This document shows, one piece after another, positions 36,346 through 45,321 of a stretch of DNA of 64,000 nucleotides. Source of the stretch: RUG14130 sp045598325 (GTDB lineage: Bacteria; Bacillota; Clostridia; Christensenellales; Aristaeellaceae); the NCBI GenBank assembly GCA_045598325.1, contig JAZLLT010000105.1, positions 39,520 to 103,519 of the forward strand. The letters run 5' to 3'. The translations under genes were made by a program, and so were the position numbers. The notes beneath the pieces were generated by a model. It worked only from the letters and a program-made list of their open reading frames with translations, did no database searches and was not told the DNA's origin. Position 1 is the first letter of the stretch, and each line of letters starts with the position of its first letter.

Positions 36346-36944
36346 ACGAATTCTACTATACGGAAAAACCGACGAGCGAAAGCAACGAGCGCAGTTTCAC
36401 CGTGGAATTTCTGGACGAGACCTGCCGCTTCACCTACGATAACGGTGTATTTTCCAAGGGTGAACTGGACGAGGGCACGGCGTATCTGCTCGCCGCTCTC
36501 CCGCCCCTTTCCGGCCGCATCCTCGACCTGGGCTGCGGCTGGGGACCGGTCGGCGTCATTTTGGGCAAAAAATCACCCGGTGCCGAGATTATCATGACGG
36601 ATGTCAACGAGCGCGCGCTGGAACTTTCAAAGAAAAACCTCGCGGCAAACGGCGTCAAAAACGCGTCTGTGCTGTCTTCCGACGGATTTGAGAACATCGA
36701 AGGCAAATTCGATGCCATCGTCACCAATCCGCCCATCCGCGCAGGCAAAGAGAAAATCTACGGCATGTTCGATGAAGCCATGGAGCATCTTACCGCGGAC
36801 GGGTATCTCTACCTCGTCATACGCAAACAGCAGGGCGCCGAGAGCGCGGTCAAGCACCTTGCGCCCTGCGGCGTGGAAATACTGAACAAGAAAAAAGGAT
36901 TCTGGATTCTGAAAGTCGGAGGAAACAAAAATGAAGACCGATAA
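36342..36944 (+). CDS. RsmC-like class I methyltransferase
   Basis: A 200-residue methyltransferase related to the C-terminal half of RsmC, which methylates G1207 of 16S rRNA. The SAM motif is ILDLGCGWGPVG near residue 60, and the base-binding motif is TNPPIRAGK near residue 127. Bacillota often carry this short single-domain form. It overlaps rsuA upstream and pepQ downstream, in keeping with a rRNA modification pair. Confidence 0.9.
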   Translation: MNEFYYTEKPTSESNERSFTVEFLDETCRFTYDNGVFSKGELDEGTAYLLAALPPLSGRILDLGCGWGPVGVILGKKSPGAEIIMTDVNERALELSKKNLAANGVKNASVLSSDGFENIEGKFDAIVTNPPIRAGKEKIYGMFDEAMEHLTADGYLYLVIRKQQGAESAVKHLAPCGVEILNKKKGFWILKVGGNKNEDR

Positions 36945-37998
36945 GCTGCAAAAAGTCGTTGACAACATGAGAAAAGAGGGCGTGAAGCAACTACTCATCA
37001 CCTCCCCAAGCAATATCGCATATCTCACCGGCCGCATGATCCATCAGGGCGAGCGGCTTGTGGCGCTGTATCTGCGCGATGACGGGAGCGTCGTGTTCAT
37101 TGCAAACCGTCTGTTCGCCCAGCAGCCGCTGGAAGACGCGGAGCTTGTCCAGTATGACGACACGGACGACACCGCCGAATTGCTCTCCCGCTTCGTCACG
37201 GGCGGCACGCTCGGCGTGGACAAGGACACGAAATGCCGCTTTGTCATCCCGCTCATGGAAAGGCGGCGCGATGTCACATTCACGATCGGCTCCTCCTGCA
37301 TCGACCGCGCCCGCATGATCAAGACGGGCGAAGAGATCGAACTCATGCGCAAAGCGTCGCTCCTTAACGACAAAGTGACGGAAAAGACCATCTCCGCCAT
37401 CCGCCCCGGCATGCGCGAAAACGATGTGGCGGACCTCTACCGCGCCTTTGCCGCGGAGGAAGGCACGGGCGAAAGTTTTGAAAGTCTCATCTGCTTCGGC
37501 GAAAACTGCGCCGAGCCTCATCACGACACGGACGATACTGTCATCAAGGCGGGCGATTCCGTCATCATCGATGTGGGTGTACTGTTCGGCGGCTACTGCG
37601 CGGACATGACCAGGACCGTGTTCCTGGGCACCGTCACCAATGAGCAGCAGCAGGTCTACGAACTGGTGCAGGCGGCAAACGCCGCGGGAAAAGCCGCGGT
37701 CAAGCCCGGCGTGCCTCTGTGCGAAGTGGACGCCGCCGCCCGCAATGTCATCGAGCAGGCAGGCTACGGCAAGTACTTCATCCACCGCACGGGCCACAAC
37801 ATCGGCTCCGAAGTCCACGAGTACCCCGATGTCTCCGCGACCTCCGGAGAGGTCTGCACGCCCGGCATGGTGTTCTCTGTGGAGCCCGGCATCTATCTGC
37901 CCGGGAAATTCGGCGTCCGTATCGAGGATCTGGTGCTGGTGACGGAAAACGGACACGAGTGCCTCAACAAACTCCCCCGCGATTTAAGGATTGTCTGA
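36931..37998 (+). CDS. Xaa-Pro aminopeptidase (M24B family)
   Basis: A 355-residue metallopeptidase of the creatinase fold. The metal ligands lie in VIIDVGVLFGGYCADMTRTVF, FIHRTGHNIGSEVHEYP, FSVEPGIY and VRIEDLVLV. It removes an N-terminal residue before proline, or splits Xaa-Pro dipeptides, in the cytoplasm. GGAGG lies eight bases before the ATG, inside the end of the methyltransferase gene. Confidence 0.95.
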   Translation: MKTDKLQKVVDNMRKEGVKQLLITSPSNIAYLTGRMIHQGERLVALYLRDDGSVVFIANRLFAQQPLEDAELVQYDDTDDTAELLSRFVTGGTLGVDKDTKCRFVIPLMERRRDVTFTIGSSCIDRARMIKTGEEIELMRKASLLNDKVTEKTISAIRPGMRENDVADLYRAFAAEEGTGESFESLICFGENCAEPHHDTDDTVIKAGDSVIIDVGVLFGGYCADMTRTVFLGTVTNEQQQVYELVQAANAAGKAAVKPGVPLCEVDAAARNVIEQAGYGKYFIHRTGHNIGSEVHEYPDVSATSGEVCTPGMVFSVEPGIYLPGKFGVRIEDLVLVTENGHECLNKLPRDLRIV

Positions 37999-37999
37999 C

Positions 38000-40900
38000 A
38001 TGAAGGATCTGGTCAAAAAACTGCTCGGCAAGTCCTACCCGGGCGCCAAAGTGCTGGCGGCCGCGGGACGGGTCAACGCGAGCGACTGCACCGTGCTCCC
38101 AAACGGCGATATCCGCATCCGCGGCAATGTGGGCTGGGGTTTCCCCTACAACGCCGAGGTGGTGATCGATCGCGTGCGGGAGCGGGTCAGTGTGCAGTGC
38201 GCCTGCCGCGACTGCCGCATGACGGGCATGTGCGTCCATGCAGGCGCGCTGATGTGCAAATACGAGGACAAGATCGACGCCGCGGGCGGGAACGCGCCGG
38301 CAGCAGAGACACTTTTGTCTATATATAACGGCACATTGTCCCCCGCGCAAGCGGAGAGCGTGCGCATCGTTCCCGCCCTCGACATAGAGGGCGGTTTCCC
38401 CCGCTGCGCGTTCAAAATCGGCAGGGACCGACTGTACACCATCAAAGGGCTTATCGCCTTCACGGACGCCATGGAAAACGGCGAGACGCTGGACTACGGC
38501 GAGAAATTCCGCTTTAAGCACAGCGTGAGCGCGCTGGACGAGCGGTCAAAGAAACTGTACCGTCTCATCCGCGCCTACGCCGAAGGGATGCGCTCCATCA
38601 TCTCACAAAAGAGCGCGGAGACGCAGGATCGCATCGGCGATCTCCGCGAAATGCCCTTAAGTCCCGACAGTTTTGACGCGATTTTCGATTTATTCACGGG
38701 TGAACGCGTTCCCGCGCGGGACGGCGGTGCCTCCTGGCAATTCATCACGGATGACCCGAAAGTGGATGTGAGCATCGACGACGGCCGCGATACACTCCGC
38801 GTGAGCATCGATCCGCCCTGCATGGCATATGAAACCAACGACTGCGGCTATGTGATCACGGGCCGCTCGGTCTACCGTGTAAGTGACGCTTACCGCCGCG
38901 AGATGCTGCCCTTCATTCTGGCTTCCGGCGGAAGCGGGGAGGAGAGCGGCGCGCTCATTTTCAGCCCCAAAGGCATGAGCGAATTCTGCATGACGGTGCT
39001 GCCCCGCATCGCGCCTCACGCGGGCGCCATCGACACACGCGCCGTTGAAAAGTACCTGCCCGAGGATCTTTCTGTCCGTTATCTCATCGACATGCCGGAG
39101 CGAGGAACACTCACCGCGCAGGTCAATTTCACATACGGTGACCGCTATGTGCGCTACGGTGCCTCCGGTGAGGAATACCCGGATATCCGCAGGAACACCC
39201 TGCTCGAAAAACAGGCGACGGACGCCCTCACGGAGTATTTCGACCCGCCCGAAGACGACCGGGGCATCTACACCCTGACGGACGAGGGCAAGATCTACGA
39301 CCTCCTCAAAAACGGGACCGATAAACTGGAGCAGTACGGCGAAGTCTTCGTTTCGGACAGGCTCAAGAACCTGACCTCCCGCCGTCCGCCTCGCCCGGTC
39401 ATGAAATCCGCGATGAAGGGCGGCATGCTGGAACTGACCCTCGACACGGACGAATTCCCCGAAGAGGAACTGGAAGCCCTCATGCGGAGCGTGCGCGAAA
39501 AGCGGCGCTATTACCGCCTGAAAGACGGCTCTTTCTTAAGCCTCGAAGACGGCGCGTTCTCCTCGTTCACGAAGGCCGCCGATTCCATGGGCGTGACCGC
39601 GAAGGACATGACGGGCGGCGCATTGGTTCCGCTGTACAAGGCGCTGTATCTGGACGATGCTCTCAAGGAGGACCAGTCCGTCCGCTTCGTCAAGGACAAC
39701 GCGTTCAAAAAGCTGCTGCGCGATTTCAAGACCATGGAGGACAGCGATTTCGAGGTGCCCGAGCCCCTGGATACCGTCCTCCGCCCCTATCAGAAGACGG
39801 GCTATCTGTGGCTGCGGACGCTGGATGCCTACGGTTTCGGCGGCATCCTCGCCGACGACATGGGCCTCGGCAAGACCCTGCAGGTGCTGACTTACCTGCT
39901 GGCGCTCAAGCGGGAACACAAGGGCGGCACGAGCCTCATCCTCTGCCCTGCTTCCGTCATCCTGTCGTGGACGGGCGAGGTCGCCAAGTGGGCGAGCGAA
40001 CTCAAGATCTGCACCCTCACCCAGAGCGCCGCGGAACGGAGCATGCTGATCGCCTCCGCCAACGAATTCGACATCGTCATTTCCTCCTACGATTCCTTCC
40101 GCAACGACATCGAATTCCATGAAAAGATCGACTATTACGCCTGCATCCTCGATGAGGCGCAGTATATCAAAAACCGCGAGACGAAACTGAACCGCTGCGT
40201 TAGGCGGGTCAATGCCCGCATGAAACTGGCGCTCACCGGCACGCCCGTGGAAAACCGGCTCGGGGAACTGTGGAACCTGTTTGAGTTCATCCTGCCCGGA
40301 TATCTGGGGTCCTATCAGAAGTTCCGCGAAAAATACGAGCAGCCCATCACGGACGCGGACGACAAGGTGGCGCGTTCCACCCTCTCCAAACTCGTTTCCC
40401 CCTTCATCCTGCGCCGCATGAAGACGGATGTGCTGACCGAACTTCCGCCCAAGACGGAGACGAACTGCTATATCCAGATGGGCGATGAACAGCGCAAACT
40501 CTACCTCGCCTACGCGGACAGGCTCAAAAAAATGCTGGAAGGCGGCGCAGGAGCGGACCGGATTTCCATCCTCTCCATGCTGACGCGCCTCAGGCAGCTG
40601 TGCTGTGATCCCGCGATGTTCGTGGAAAACTACGAAGGCGGCAGCTGCAAAAGCGACGAATGCCTGCGAATGATTGAAGAACTGACCGAGAGCGGACACC
40701 GGATCCTGTTGTTTTCCCAGTTCACCACGATGCTCTCGCGCCTGCGCGAACAAATGGAAAACAGCGGCATCACCTGCTTTACCCTGCAGGGCGACACGCC
40801 CCTTTCGGAGAGAAGCGAACTGGTGAGTGCCTTCAACGCCGGCAAGGCGGAAGTATTCCTCATTTCCCTGAAGGCGGGCGGCACGGGACTCAACCTGACA

Positions 40901-41152
40901 GGCGCCGACACGGTGATCCACTTCGACCCCTGGTGGAACATGTCCGCCCAGAATCAGGCGACCGACCGCTGCTACCGCATCGGGCAGGACAGGAGCGTAC
41001 AGGTCTACAAACTCATCGCCGCGGATTCCATCGAGGAAAACATCGTGAAACTGCAGAGCAAAAAACTGTCGCTGGCGGGCGTGGTCACGGACAACGCCGA
41101 CGGCGGCATCATGGACCTGAGCCCCGAAGAACTGCTGGAACTGCTGAAATAA
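38000..41152 (+). CDS. SWIM-domain SNF2-family helicase
   Basis: A 1050-residue protein. An N-terminal SWIM zinc finger is visible as CACRDCRMTGMCVH near residues 64-78. A long middle region follows, then a SNF2 ATPase with DDMGLGKTLQ (motif I, near 619), DEAQYIKN (motif II, near 717), LTGTPVENRL (motif III) and TDRCYRIGQDRS (motif VI, near 990). Bacterial members are presumed DNA translocases that remodel nucleoprotein or RNA polymerase complexes; the role here is unknown. I chose the ATG at 38000, nine bases after AAGGA, over a TTG at 37991. The gene overlaps no neighbour but starts one base after the peptidase stop. Confidence 0.93.
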   Translation: MKDLVKKLLGKSYPGAKVLAAAGRVNASDCTVLPNGDIRIRGNVGWGFPYNAEVVIDRVRERVSVQCACRDCRMTGMCVHAGALMCKYEDKIDAAGGNAPAAETLLSIYNGTLSPAQAESVRIVPALDIEGGFPRCAFKIGRDRLYTIKGLIAFTDAMENGETLDYGEKFRFKHSVSALDERSKKLYRLIRAYAEGMRSIISQKSAETQDRIGDLREMPLSPDSFDAIFDLFTGERVPARDGGASWQFITDDPKVDVSIDDGRDTLRVSIDPPCMAYETNDCGYVITGRSVYRVSDAYRREMLPFILASGGSGEESGALIFSPKGMSEFCMTVLPRIAPHAGAIDTRAVEKYLPEDLSVRYLIDMPERGTLTAQVNFTYGDRYVRYGASGEEYPDIRRNTLLEKQATDALTEYFDPPEDDRGIYTLTDEGKIYDLLKNGTDKLEQYGEVFVSDRLKNLTSRRPPRPVMKSAMKGGMLELTLDTDEFPEEELEALMRSVREKRRYYRLKDGSFLSLEDGAFSSFTKAADSMGVTAKDMTGGALVPLYKALYLDDALKEDQSVRFVKDNAFKKLLRDFKTMEDSDFEVPEPLDTVLRPYQKTGYLWLRTLDAYGFGGILADDMGLGKTLQVLTYLLALKREHKGGTSLILCPASVILSWTGEVAKWASELKICTLTQSAAERSMLIASANEFDIVISSYDSFRNDIEFHEKIDYYACILDEAQYIKNRETKLNRCVRRVNARMKLALTGTPVENRLGELWNLFEFILPGYLGSYQKFREKYEQPITDADDKVARSTLSKLVSPFILRRMKTDVLTELPPKTETNCYIQMGDEQRKLYLAYADRLKKMLEGGAGADRISILSMLTRLRQLCCDPAMFVENYEGGSCKSDECLRMIEELTESGHRILLFSQFTTMLSRLREQMENSGITCFTLQGDTPLSERSELVSAFNAGKAEVFLISLKAGGTGLNLTGADTVIHFDPWWNMSAQNQATDRCYRIGQDRSVQVYKLIAADSIEENIVKLQSKKLSLAGVVTDNADGGIMDLSPEELLELLK

Positions 41153-41161
41153 GGAAGCAAC

Positions 41162-42415
41162 ATGAAGAAACAGAAAAAAGCCCCCTCGAAGGCATTGACC
41201 GCCGTCCTCGGCGTCCTGACCGTGATTCTGATGGTCATCGTCATGAACTCCGTCTCCGGCGTCAGCAAGGGCATGCTGCCCGTTCCTCCCGTAAGGACAC
41301 CCGTTCCCACTTTGGTGCCCACGGCGGAGCCTACGCCCGTTCCCACATTTACGCCCGCGCCGACCCACAGAGAGTATGTGACCCTCAGCAGGCGTCTGGC
41401 GACCGAAAAAAACGGGGATGTAGCGCTTTTGCAGGCGCGGCTCAAGGAACTGGGGTACTACACGGGCGAGGCGGACGGCTATTACTCCGACAACACCTTC
41501 TATGCCGTGCTGGCGTTTCAACGCATGAACGGGCTCAGCAAGGACGGCATCGCCGGACCCGGCACCCAGCAGGTGCTGTTTGAAAAAGAGGATGTGCTGG
41601 ACGCTGCCGGGCGCGTGTTCGTGCCCTTTATGCTCCGCACACCCACGCCGACGCCCACCGCGGCGCCCACGCCCGCCGTGCTGCCCATGGATGATTTCTC
41701 TGCCGGGTGTCCCCTTGACGAAGCAAAAAAGAGCGGTGCCGCCTACGCAGACAGTTCCGTTTCCGCGAAAGTGACCAATGAAACGCTGGAAGGCGGCACG
41801 GTGCTGACCGCGCGCGTCTCCCTTTCCCATCCCTCCCAGTTACGGGGCGCCCTCGCGGGCACCGTGCGCGTGAGCGCGTCCATGGACTTTTCTCTTTTGT
41901 CGGAGCAGAATAACGCCGTCATCGCCGTTCCCGCCGCTTCTTACCGCACGCGCAAGACCGCCGCGTTGCTGAACGGCAGGATCCTGAGGAGCGGAACGGA
42001 CGGAGAAAGCGCTCTGGCCGTATTCACCGCGGAAGGCGATCTGCGCCTGTATGCTCCCGCGAACGCCGGAAAAGCCGACCTTTCCAAGGCCTATCAGGCG
42101 CTCTCCGTGCCCGGCATCCTCGTCATCAGCGGCATGACGCAGAGCGGACTGGGTGAAACAACAGAACCCGCGCTCCTTGCCGTCGGTCAGACGGAAGGGC
42201 TTGACTATCTGGTCGTCAGGAGCGAACATGTGAGCGAAAGCGCCCTCGCCGCGTATTTGAAGGAAAAGGGCTGTGAAAACGCCTTCCTCGCGGGAAAGGG
42301 TGCGGATGCCGTTCTGTACAGCGGATTTTCGGCTGTCGAAGGCTTCGCGGGCAGAGACGCTCTCTCCGTCGACAGCATCCTTTATTTCGCGTCCGTCAGT
42401 GAGGATCCCGTATGA
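41162..42415 (+). CDS. Membrane-anchored peptidoglycan-binding protein with a phosphodiester glycosidase-like domain
   Basis: A 417-residue exported protein. One membrane helix (about residues 11-33) is followed by a Pro/Thr-rich linker, a PG_binding_1 domain (about 85-140, with LQARLKELGYYTGEADGYYSDNT-like repeat features), a second Pro/Thr linker (about 160-175), and a C-terminal domain. That last domain (ALLNGRILRSGTDGESALAVF, then CENAFLAGKGADAVLYSG) faintly resembles NAGPA-type phosphodiester glycosidases, but the Asp/Gly-rich catalytic loop is altered. Likely anchored outside the membrane and bound to the wall. It starts nine bases after the helicase stop and overlaps the next start. 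Confidence 0.78.
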   Translation: MKKQKKAPSKALTAVLGVLTVILMVIVMNSVSGVSKGMLPVPPVRTPVPTLVPTAEPTPVPTFTPAPTHREYVTLSRRLATEKNGDVALLQARLKELGYYTGEADGYYSDNTFYAVLAFQRMNGLSKDGIAGPGTQQVLFEKEDVLDAAGRVFVPFMLRTPTPTPTAAPTPAVLPMDDFSAGCPLDEAKKSGAAYADSSVSAKVTNETLEGGTVLTARVSLSHPSQLRGALAGTVRVSASMDFSLLSEQNNAVIAVPAASYRTRKTAALLNGRILRSGTDGESALAVFTAEGDLRLYAPANAGKADLSKAYQALSVPGILVISGMTQSGLGETTEPALLAVGQTEGLDYLVVRSEHVSESALAAYLKEKGCENAFLAGKGADAVLYSGFSAVEGFAGRDALSVDSILYFASVSEDPV

Positions 42416-43332
42416 AAAACGAAAGCATCGTCCTTGCCAAAATCGGCAGTTATGTTCTGACGCTGAACGGTCTCGGCGTGCTGCTCGCCGCCGCAGGGCT
42501 GTTCGCGTATCTGCGTCTGTTCCGCTTCCGCTCCGAAAAAGGGCAGAAGATCATGCCGCTTATCCTGATTTCCTCCCTTTTGACCGGAACGGCGGCGGGG
42601 CTCATCTGGCATCTGCTGTTTGACAAAGTACCCGTTTTCGGCGGATACGATCACATTCTGTTCGTCATGGGGATGTTCGCGGGACTGTTCATTCCGGCAA
42701 AGGGACGCGTGAGCGCCGTACAAAAACTGCTTTCGGAGTGCGTCCCCGCCTACATCGCGTTTGCCTGCCTTGTGAGCCTCATTGAGCAGGATTACAGCGG
42801 CGTCGTGCTGGAAGGAAAGCGTTTCTTCTCCTATCCCGCCGGACAGGGACTCTATCGCGCCGCGGTCGGTGCCGCCCAGGGCACCGTTTGTCTGATCGTG
42901 CTGCTGATGTGTGAAATGCCGCTGCACTTTGACCGTGTTTCGGCAAAATTTCCCCGCCGCCCGCTCGCGCTCCTTTCTCTGTGTGCCGCCTGCTTCCTGC
43001 CCCTTGAGATTCTGCGCGACAGCGTGCAGCCCCGTCTGCTTGGCATCCGCATAGACGCGCTCTTGCTGCACTTCGCGCTCATTGCCATTCTGATGTACGA
43101 TTCCCTGACCCGCACGGAAGGAGGGAGACTCACCGGGAAGCAGCGCTTCCTTTCCTCTCTCATCCCCGTTTTCCCCGTTCTGCTGTCCATGGTATGTTTC
43201 GCATTGGGAAGCCTTATCTTCTGCCTCATCTTCTCCGTATCGGGCGTGATCGTCGCGTATTCTCCCCTGTTCCCCTTCCTGAAACCGCCCGTGCGCGCGC
43301 AGCAGAACCGCAAACGGCGCTTTACCGACTGA
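42412..43332 (+). CDS. Polytopic membrane protein with faint Lgt resemblance
   Basis: A 306-residue protein with about seven hydrophobic segments. I do not recognise it securely. The order of features recalls prolipoprotein diacylglyceryl transferase: an N-terminal helix in VLTLNGLGVLLAAAGL, a central AYIAFACLVSLIEQDYSGV where Lgt has its RIGN segment, a YPAGQGLYRAAV segment, and LEILRDSVQPRLLGIRIDALL near the C-terminus. The key RIGNF residues are missing, so catalysis is unlikely if the relationship is real. Its start overlaps the stop of the wall-binding gene by four bases, so the two products probably work together. Confidence 0.6.
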   Translation: MKNESIVLAKIGSYVLTLNGLGVLLAAAGLFAYLRLFRFRSEKGQKIMPLILISSLLTGTAAGLIWHLLFDKVPVFGGYDHILFVMGMFAGLFIPAKGRVSAVQKLLSECVPAYIAFACLVSLIEQDYSGVVLEGKRFFSYPAGQGLYRAAVGAAQGTVCLIVLLMCEMPLHFDRVSAKFPRRPLALLSLCAACFLPLEILRDSVQPRLLGIRIDALLLHFALIAILMYDSLTRTEGGRLTGKQRFLSSLIPVFPVLLSMVCFALGSLIFCLIFSVSGVIVAYSPLFPFLKPPVRAQQNRKRRFTD

Positions 43333-43336
43333 CATC

Positions 43337-43365
43337 TTGCATTCTGTCCGTCCTTATGCTAAAAT
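43337..43365 (+). promoter_or_regulatory. Promoter of the DUF4272 gene
   Basis: TTGCAT (43337-43342) and TAAAAT (43360-43365) are spaced by 17 bases with TGC before the -10 box. It begins five bases after the preceding stop codon. Confidence 0.75.
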
Positions 43366-43387
43366 AGAAACAGACAGGAGTGATCAT

Positions 43388-44689
43388 ATGGCATTCAACA
43401 TTTTCAGGAAACTGTTTCACCGCAATAAAAACACCATAGAACTGAGCCCCGAAGAAGCCTATGTTTCCGCGGAGGAGCCCACCGTCCCCGTGCGGAGCAT
43501 GGAAGCGGAAGAATCTGTTCCCGTAAACAAGGGGATCACCCTGACGACGGAGATTTTCGCCTGCCTCGATGACCCGGAAGAGACCGCGACCCGCGTGCGC
43601 TCCGTCATGAGCGATCTGTTCATTTCCGTCACAGAAAACGAGGACGGCTACAAAGGGCTTCTGGCGGAAGGCGTACATACCGCCGTCACCATCCGGAGAG
43701 ACGAGGACGGCGAGGCGTCAAGCGCCCTGCGCAGCCGGTTCGAAAACGCGCCCATGGCAGACAAGGATGTACTGAACGCGGCGCTCATGCAGATCTCTCT
43801 GTTCGATGTCAAACTGACCGCCGTGTCCGAAGGCGATCCCGAAAAGGCGGAGGAAGCCCACAAAAACCTCGTCAGCCGCCTCTGCGGCGCGGTCAAGGGC
43901 TTCTACTGCGAGGAAAACACATTGTACCGCTGGGACGGGAAGAAACTGGTCGGCACAGACGGAAGCACGGAATTCACCGTGTTCATGCCCGTCAAGTGCG
44001 CTTCCGGCGAAAGCGCCTCCGCAGATCCCGAGGTACTGCGCAAACTCCGCTCCATGGAGACTTTGAGAAGCCGCGGCATCCTCTCTCCCTGCGACGCGCC
44101 CGTACAGGTGCGGGAAGACTGCATCGACCCGCGCAGCACGGAGGACATCGTCTCCCGCGCGGCGGCACTGCTGCTGGTGAGTCTCACCGCAAAGGCGTAC
44201 ACTTCTCCCAAGGAGATCGTTGCGCCCGCGGCGTGGTGCGCCTCGGTCACGGAGAAACTGGACAGCCTGTACCGCGTGAAGAGCGCTCTGACACCCAAGG
44301 AAAAAAGTTACATTTCGAACCCCACTCCCGGAAAGCACGATGCCTTCCTCATGCGCGCGGAATCCTGCGCGGTGCTGCTTTGGGCGCTCGGGATGATCGA
44401 TTTGCCGTGGCCCGGTCAGAAGCAGGACCTCTCCGCACTCAATGACATTTTGAAGAATTCCGGTTTCTCCCTCCTGTGCAAACAGGCGCATCCGAGAGAA
44501 AAGAGCGTTCTTGCGGATGAACACGACCTCATCACCCGCCTCCACTACGCCACGATGTTCGCTCCCGCGGAGGAACTGATGAACGCGGGCGTGGATTTCG
44601 ACGCGGTGTATGAACGGCACTACGCCATGAACTGGCTCGTCGGCGCGGACGGCATCACGGCGTGGGACAATGTGATTCCGCGCACATAA
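43388..44689 (+). CDS. DUF4272 domain-containing protein
   Basis: A 433-residue soluble protein. The C-terminal half has the DUF4272 hallmarks: SALTPKEKSYI near residue 300, then RAESCAVLLWALGMIDLPWPGQ, and a late MFAPAEELMNAGVDFDAVYERHYAMNWLVG. The N-terminal 150 residues are a separate region without a known domain. Function is unknown for the family. The ATG at 43388 has AGGAG seven bases upstream. It has its own promoter and terminator. Confidence 0.8.
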   Translation: MAFNIFRKLFHRNKNTIELSPEEAYVSAEEPTVPVRSMEAEESVPVNKGITLTTEIFACLDDPEETATRVRSVMSDLFISVTENEDGYKGLLAEGVHTAVTIRRDEDGEASSALRSRFENAPMADKDVLNAALMQISLFDVKLTAVSEGDPEKAEEAHKNLVSRLCGAVKGFYCEENTLYRWDGKKLVGTDGSTEFTVFMPVKCASGESASADPEVLRKLRSMETLRSRGILSPCDAPVQVREDCIDPRSTEDIVSRAAALLLVSLTAKAYTSPKEIVAPAAWCASVTEKLDSLYRVKSALTPKEKSYISNPTPGKHDAFLMRAESCAVLLWALGMIDLPWPGQKQDLSALNDILKNSGFSLLCKQAHPREKSVLADEHDLITRLHYATMFAPAEELMNAGVDFDAVYERHYAMNWLVGADGITAWDNVIPRT

Positions 44690-44693
44690 CGGA

Positions 44694-44724
44694 AACGGGT
44701 TTCCGGAAGGAAGCCCGTTTTTTT
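44694..44724 (+). terminator. Terminator of the DUF4272 gene
   Basis: AACGGGTTTCC pairs with GGAAGCCCGTT (one G-T pair) around GGAA, followed by seven T residues; it ends two bases before the next promoter. Confidence 0.88.
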
Positions 44725-44725
44725 C

Positions 44726-44753
44726 TTGACATTACGGAAAACAATGGTATAAT
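44726..44753 (+). promoter_or_regulatory. Strong promoter of the 90-residue protein gene
   Basis: Perfect TTGACA (44726-44731) and TATAAT (44748-44753) are spaced by 16 bases, with TGG before the -10 box. Confidence 0.92.
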
Positions 44754-44787
44754 ATTTGTAACCAGAATTTTGAAAGGGGTATGTTCT

Positions 44788-45060
44788 ATGTCTATTAAGG
44801 ATATCATCAGCAAGATTTTCGGCGGCAAGAAACTGGAAGACCTCGGCGTCAACGCAGTTATCGACCAGCTCAAGGGCCTCACTGCGGAAGGCGACGATAA
44901 GAAGAGCATCAATGACATCATCGCCGCGCTCAAGAAACTCATCGGCAACAAGGATCAGCTCGCTTCCATCCTGGCAAAGGTCAAGGAAATCGCCGGCGGC
45001 ATCGGCGACGGCGACCTCAAGGAGAAGGTCCTCGGCATCATCAACCTGATCAAGAAATAA
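44788..45060 (+). CDS. Highly expressed 90-residue helical protein, unknown function
   Basis: I do not recognise this small soluble protein. It is built of amphipathic helices (SIKDIISKIFGGKK at the N-terminus, DIIAALKKLIGNKDQLASIL in the middle, KVLGIINLIKK at the end) and is rich in Lys, Ile, Leu and Gly, with no Cys or Trp. All 11 Gly codons are GGC and nearly all Lys codons are AAG, a sign of strong codon bias. It has a consensus promoter, an AAAGGGG ribosome site eight bases before the ATG, and its own terminator. These features suggest an abundant protein, perhaps nucleoid-, membrane- or stress-related; that is speculation. Confidence 0.82.
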   Translation: MSIKDIISKIFGGKKLEDLGVNAVIDQLKGLTAEGDDKKSINDIIAALKKLIGNKDQLASILAKVKEIAGGIGDGDLKEKVLGIINLIKK

Positions 45061-45070
45061 TCAACCGTAC

Positions 45071-45100
45071 AAAAACGGAAGGGCTTGCCCTTCCGTTTTT
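45071..45100. terminator. Bidirectional terminator
   Basis: AAAAACGGAAGGG (45071-45083) pairs with CCCTTCCGTTTTT (45088-45100) around CTTG. It serves the 90-residue gene on the plus strand and the DUF896 gene on the minus strand. Confidence 0.92.
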
Positions 45101-45102
45101 CT

Positions 45103-45312
45103 TTATCCTTTTTTCCAGTCCTTGAGCGGCACCGTGGTGCCGTCGTCATACTTGATATCGGTGTTGTCCAGCTGCGCCCTGAACCGGGAGCGGAACGCCT
45201 CCAGATACTTTTTGCGGCACTCGGCGCGCTCCTTTTCTTCCTCGGGCGTCAGCGGGCGCTGTTTCGCGATGGCCGCAAGCGCGTTGATGCGGCTGATGTT
45301 CTGTTTATCCAT
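45103..45312 (-). CDS. DUF896 (YnzC-like) small protein
   Basis: A 69-residue protein with the DUF896 pattern: a first helix INALAAIAKQRPLTPEEEKER and a second AECRKKYLEAFRSRFRAQLDN. B. subtilis YnzC is a helical hairpin of unknown function, linked to the SOS-regulated yneA operon. The C-terminal tail is longer than in YnzC. AAGGAG lies before the ATG. It follows the fucosidase gene by nine bases, so it is probably co-transcribed. Confidence 0.88.
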   Translation of the reverse strand: MDKQNISRINALAAIAKQRPLTPEEEKERAECRKKYLEAFRSRFRAQLDNTDIKYDDGTTVPLKDWKKG

Positions 45313-45321
45313 TGTTTCTCC

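Noticed and set aside
39536..41830. Long minus-strand frame opposite the SNF2 helicase
   Set aside because: The helicase motifs are complete and in order on the plus strand, and the opposite frame crosses two real genes.
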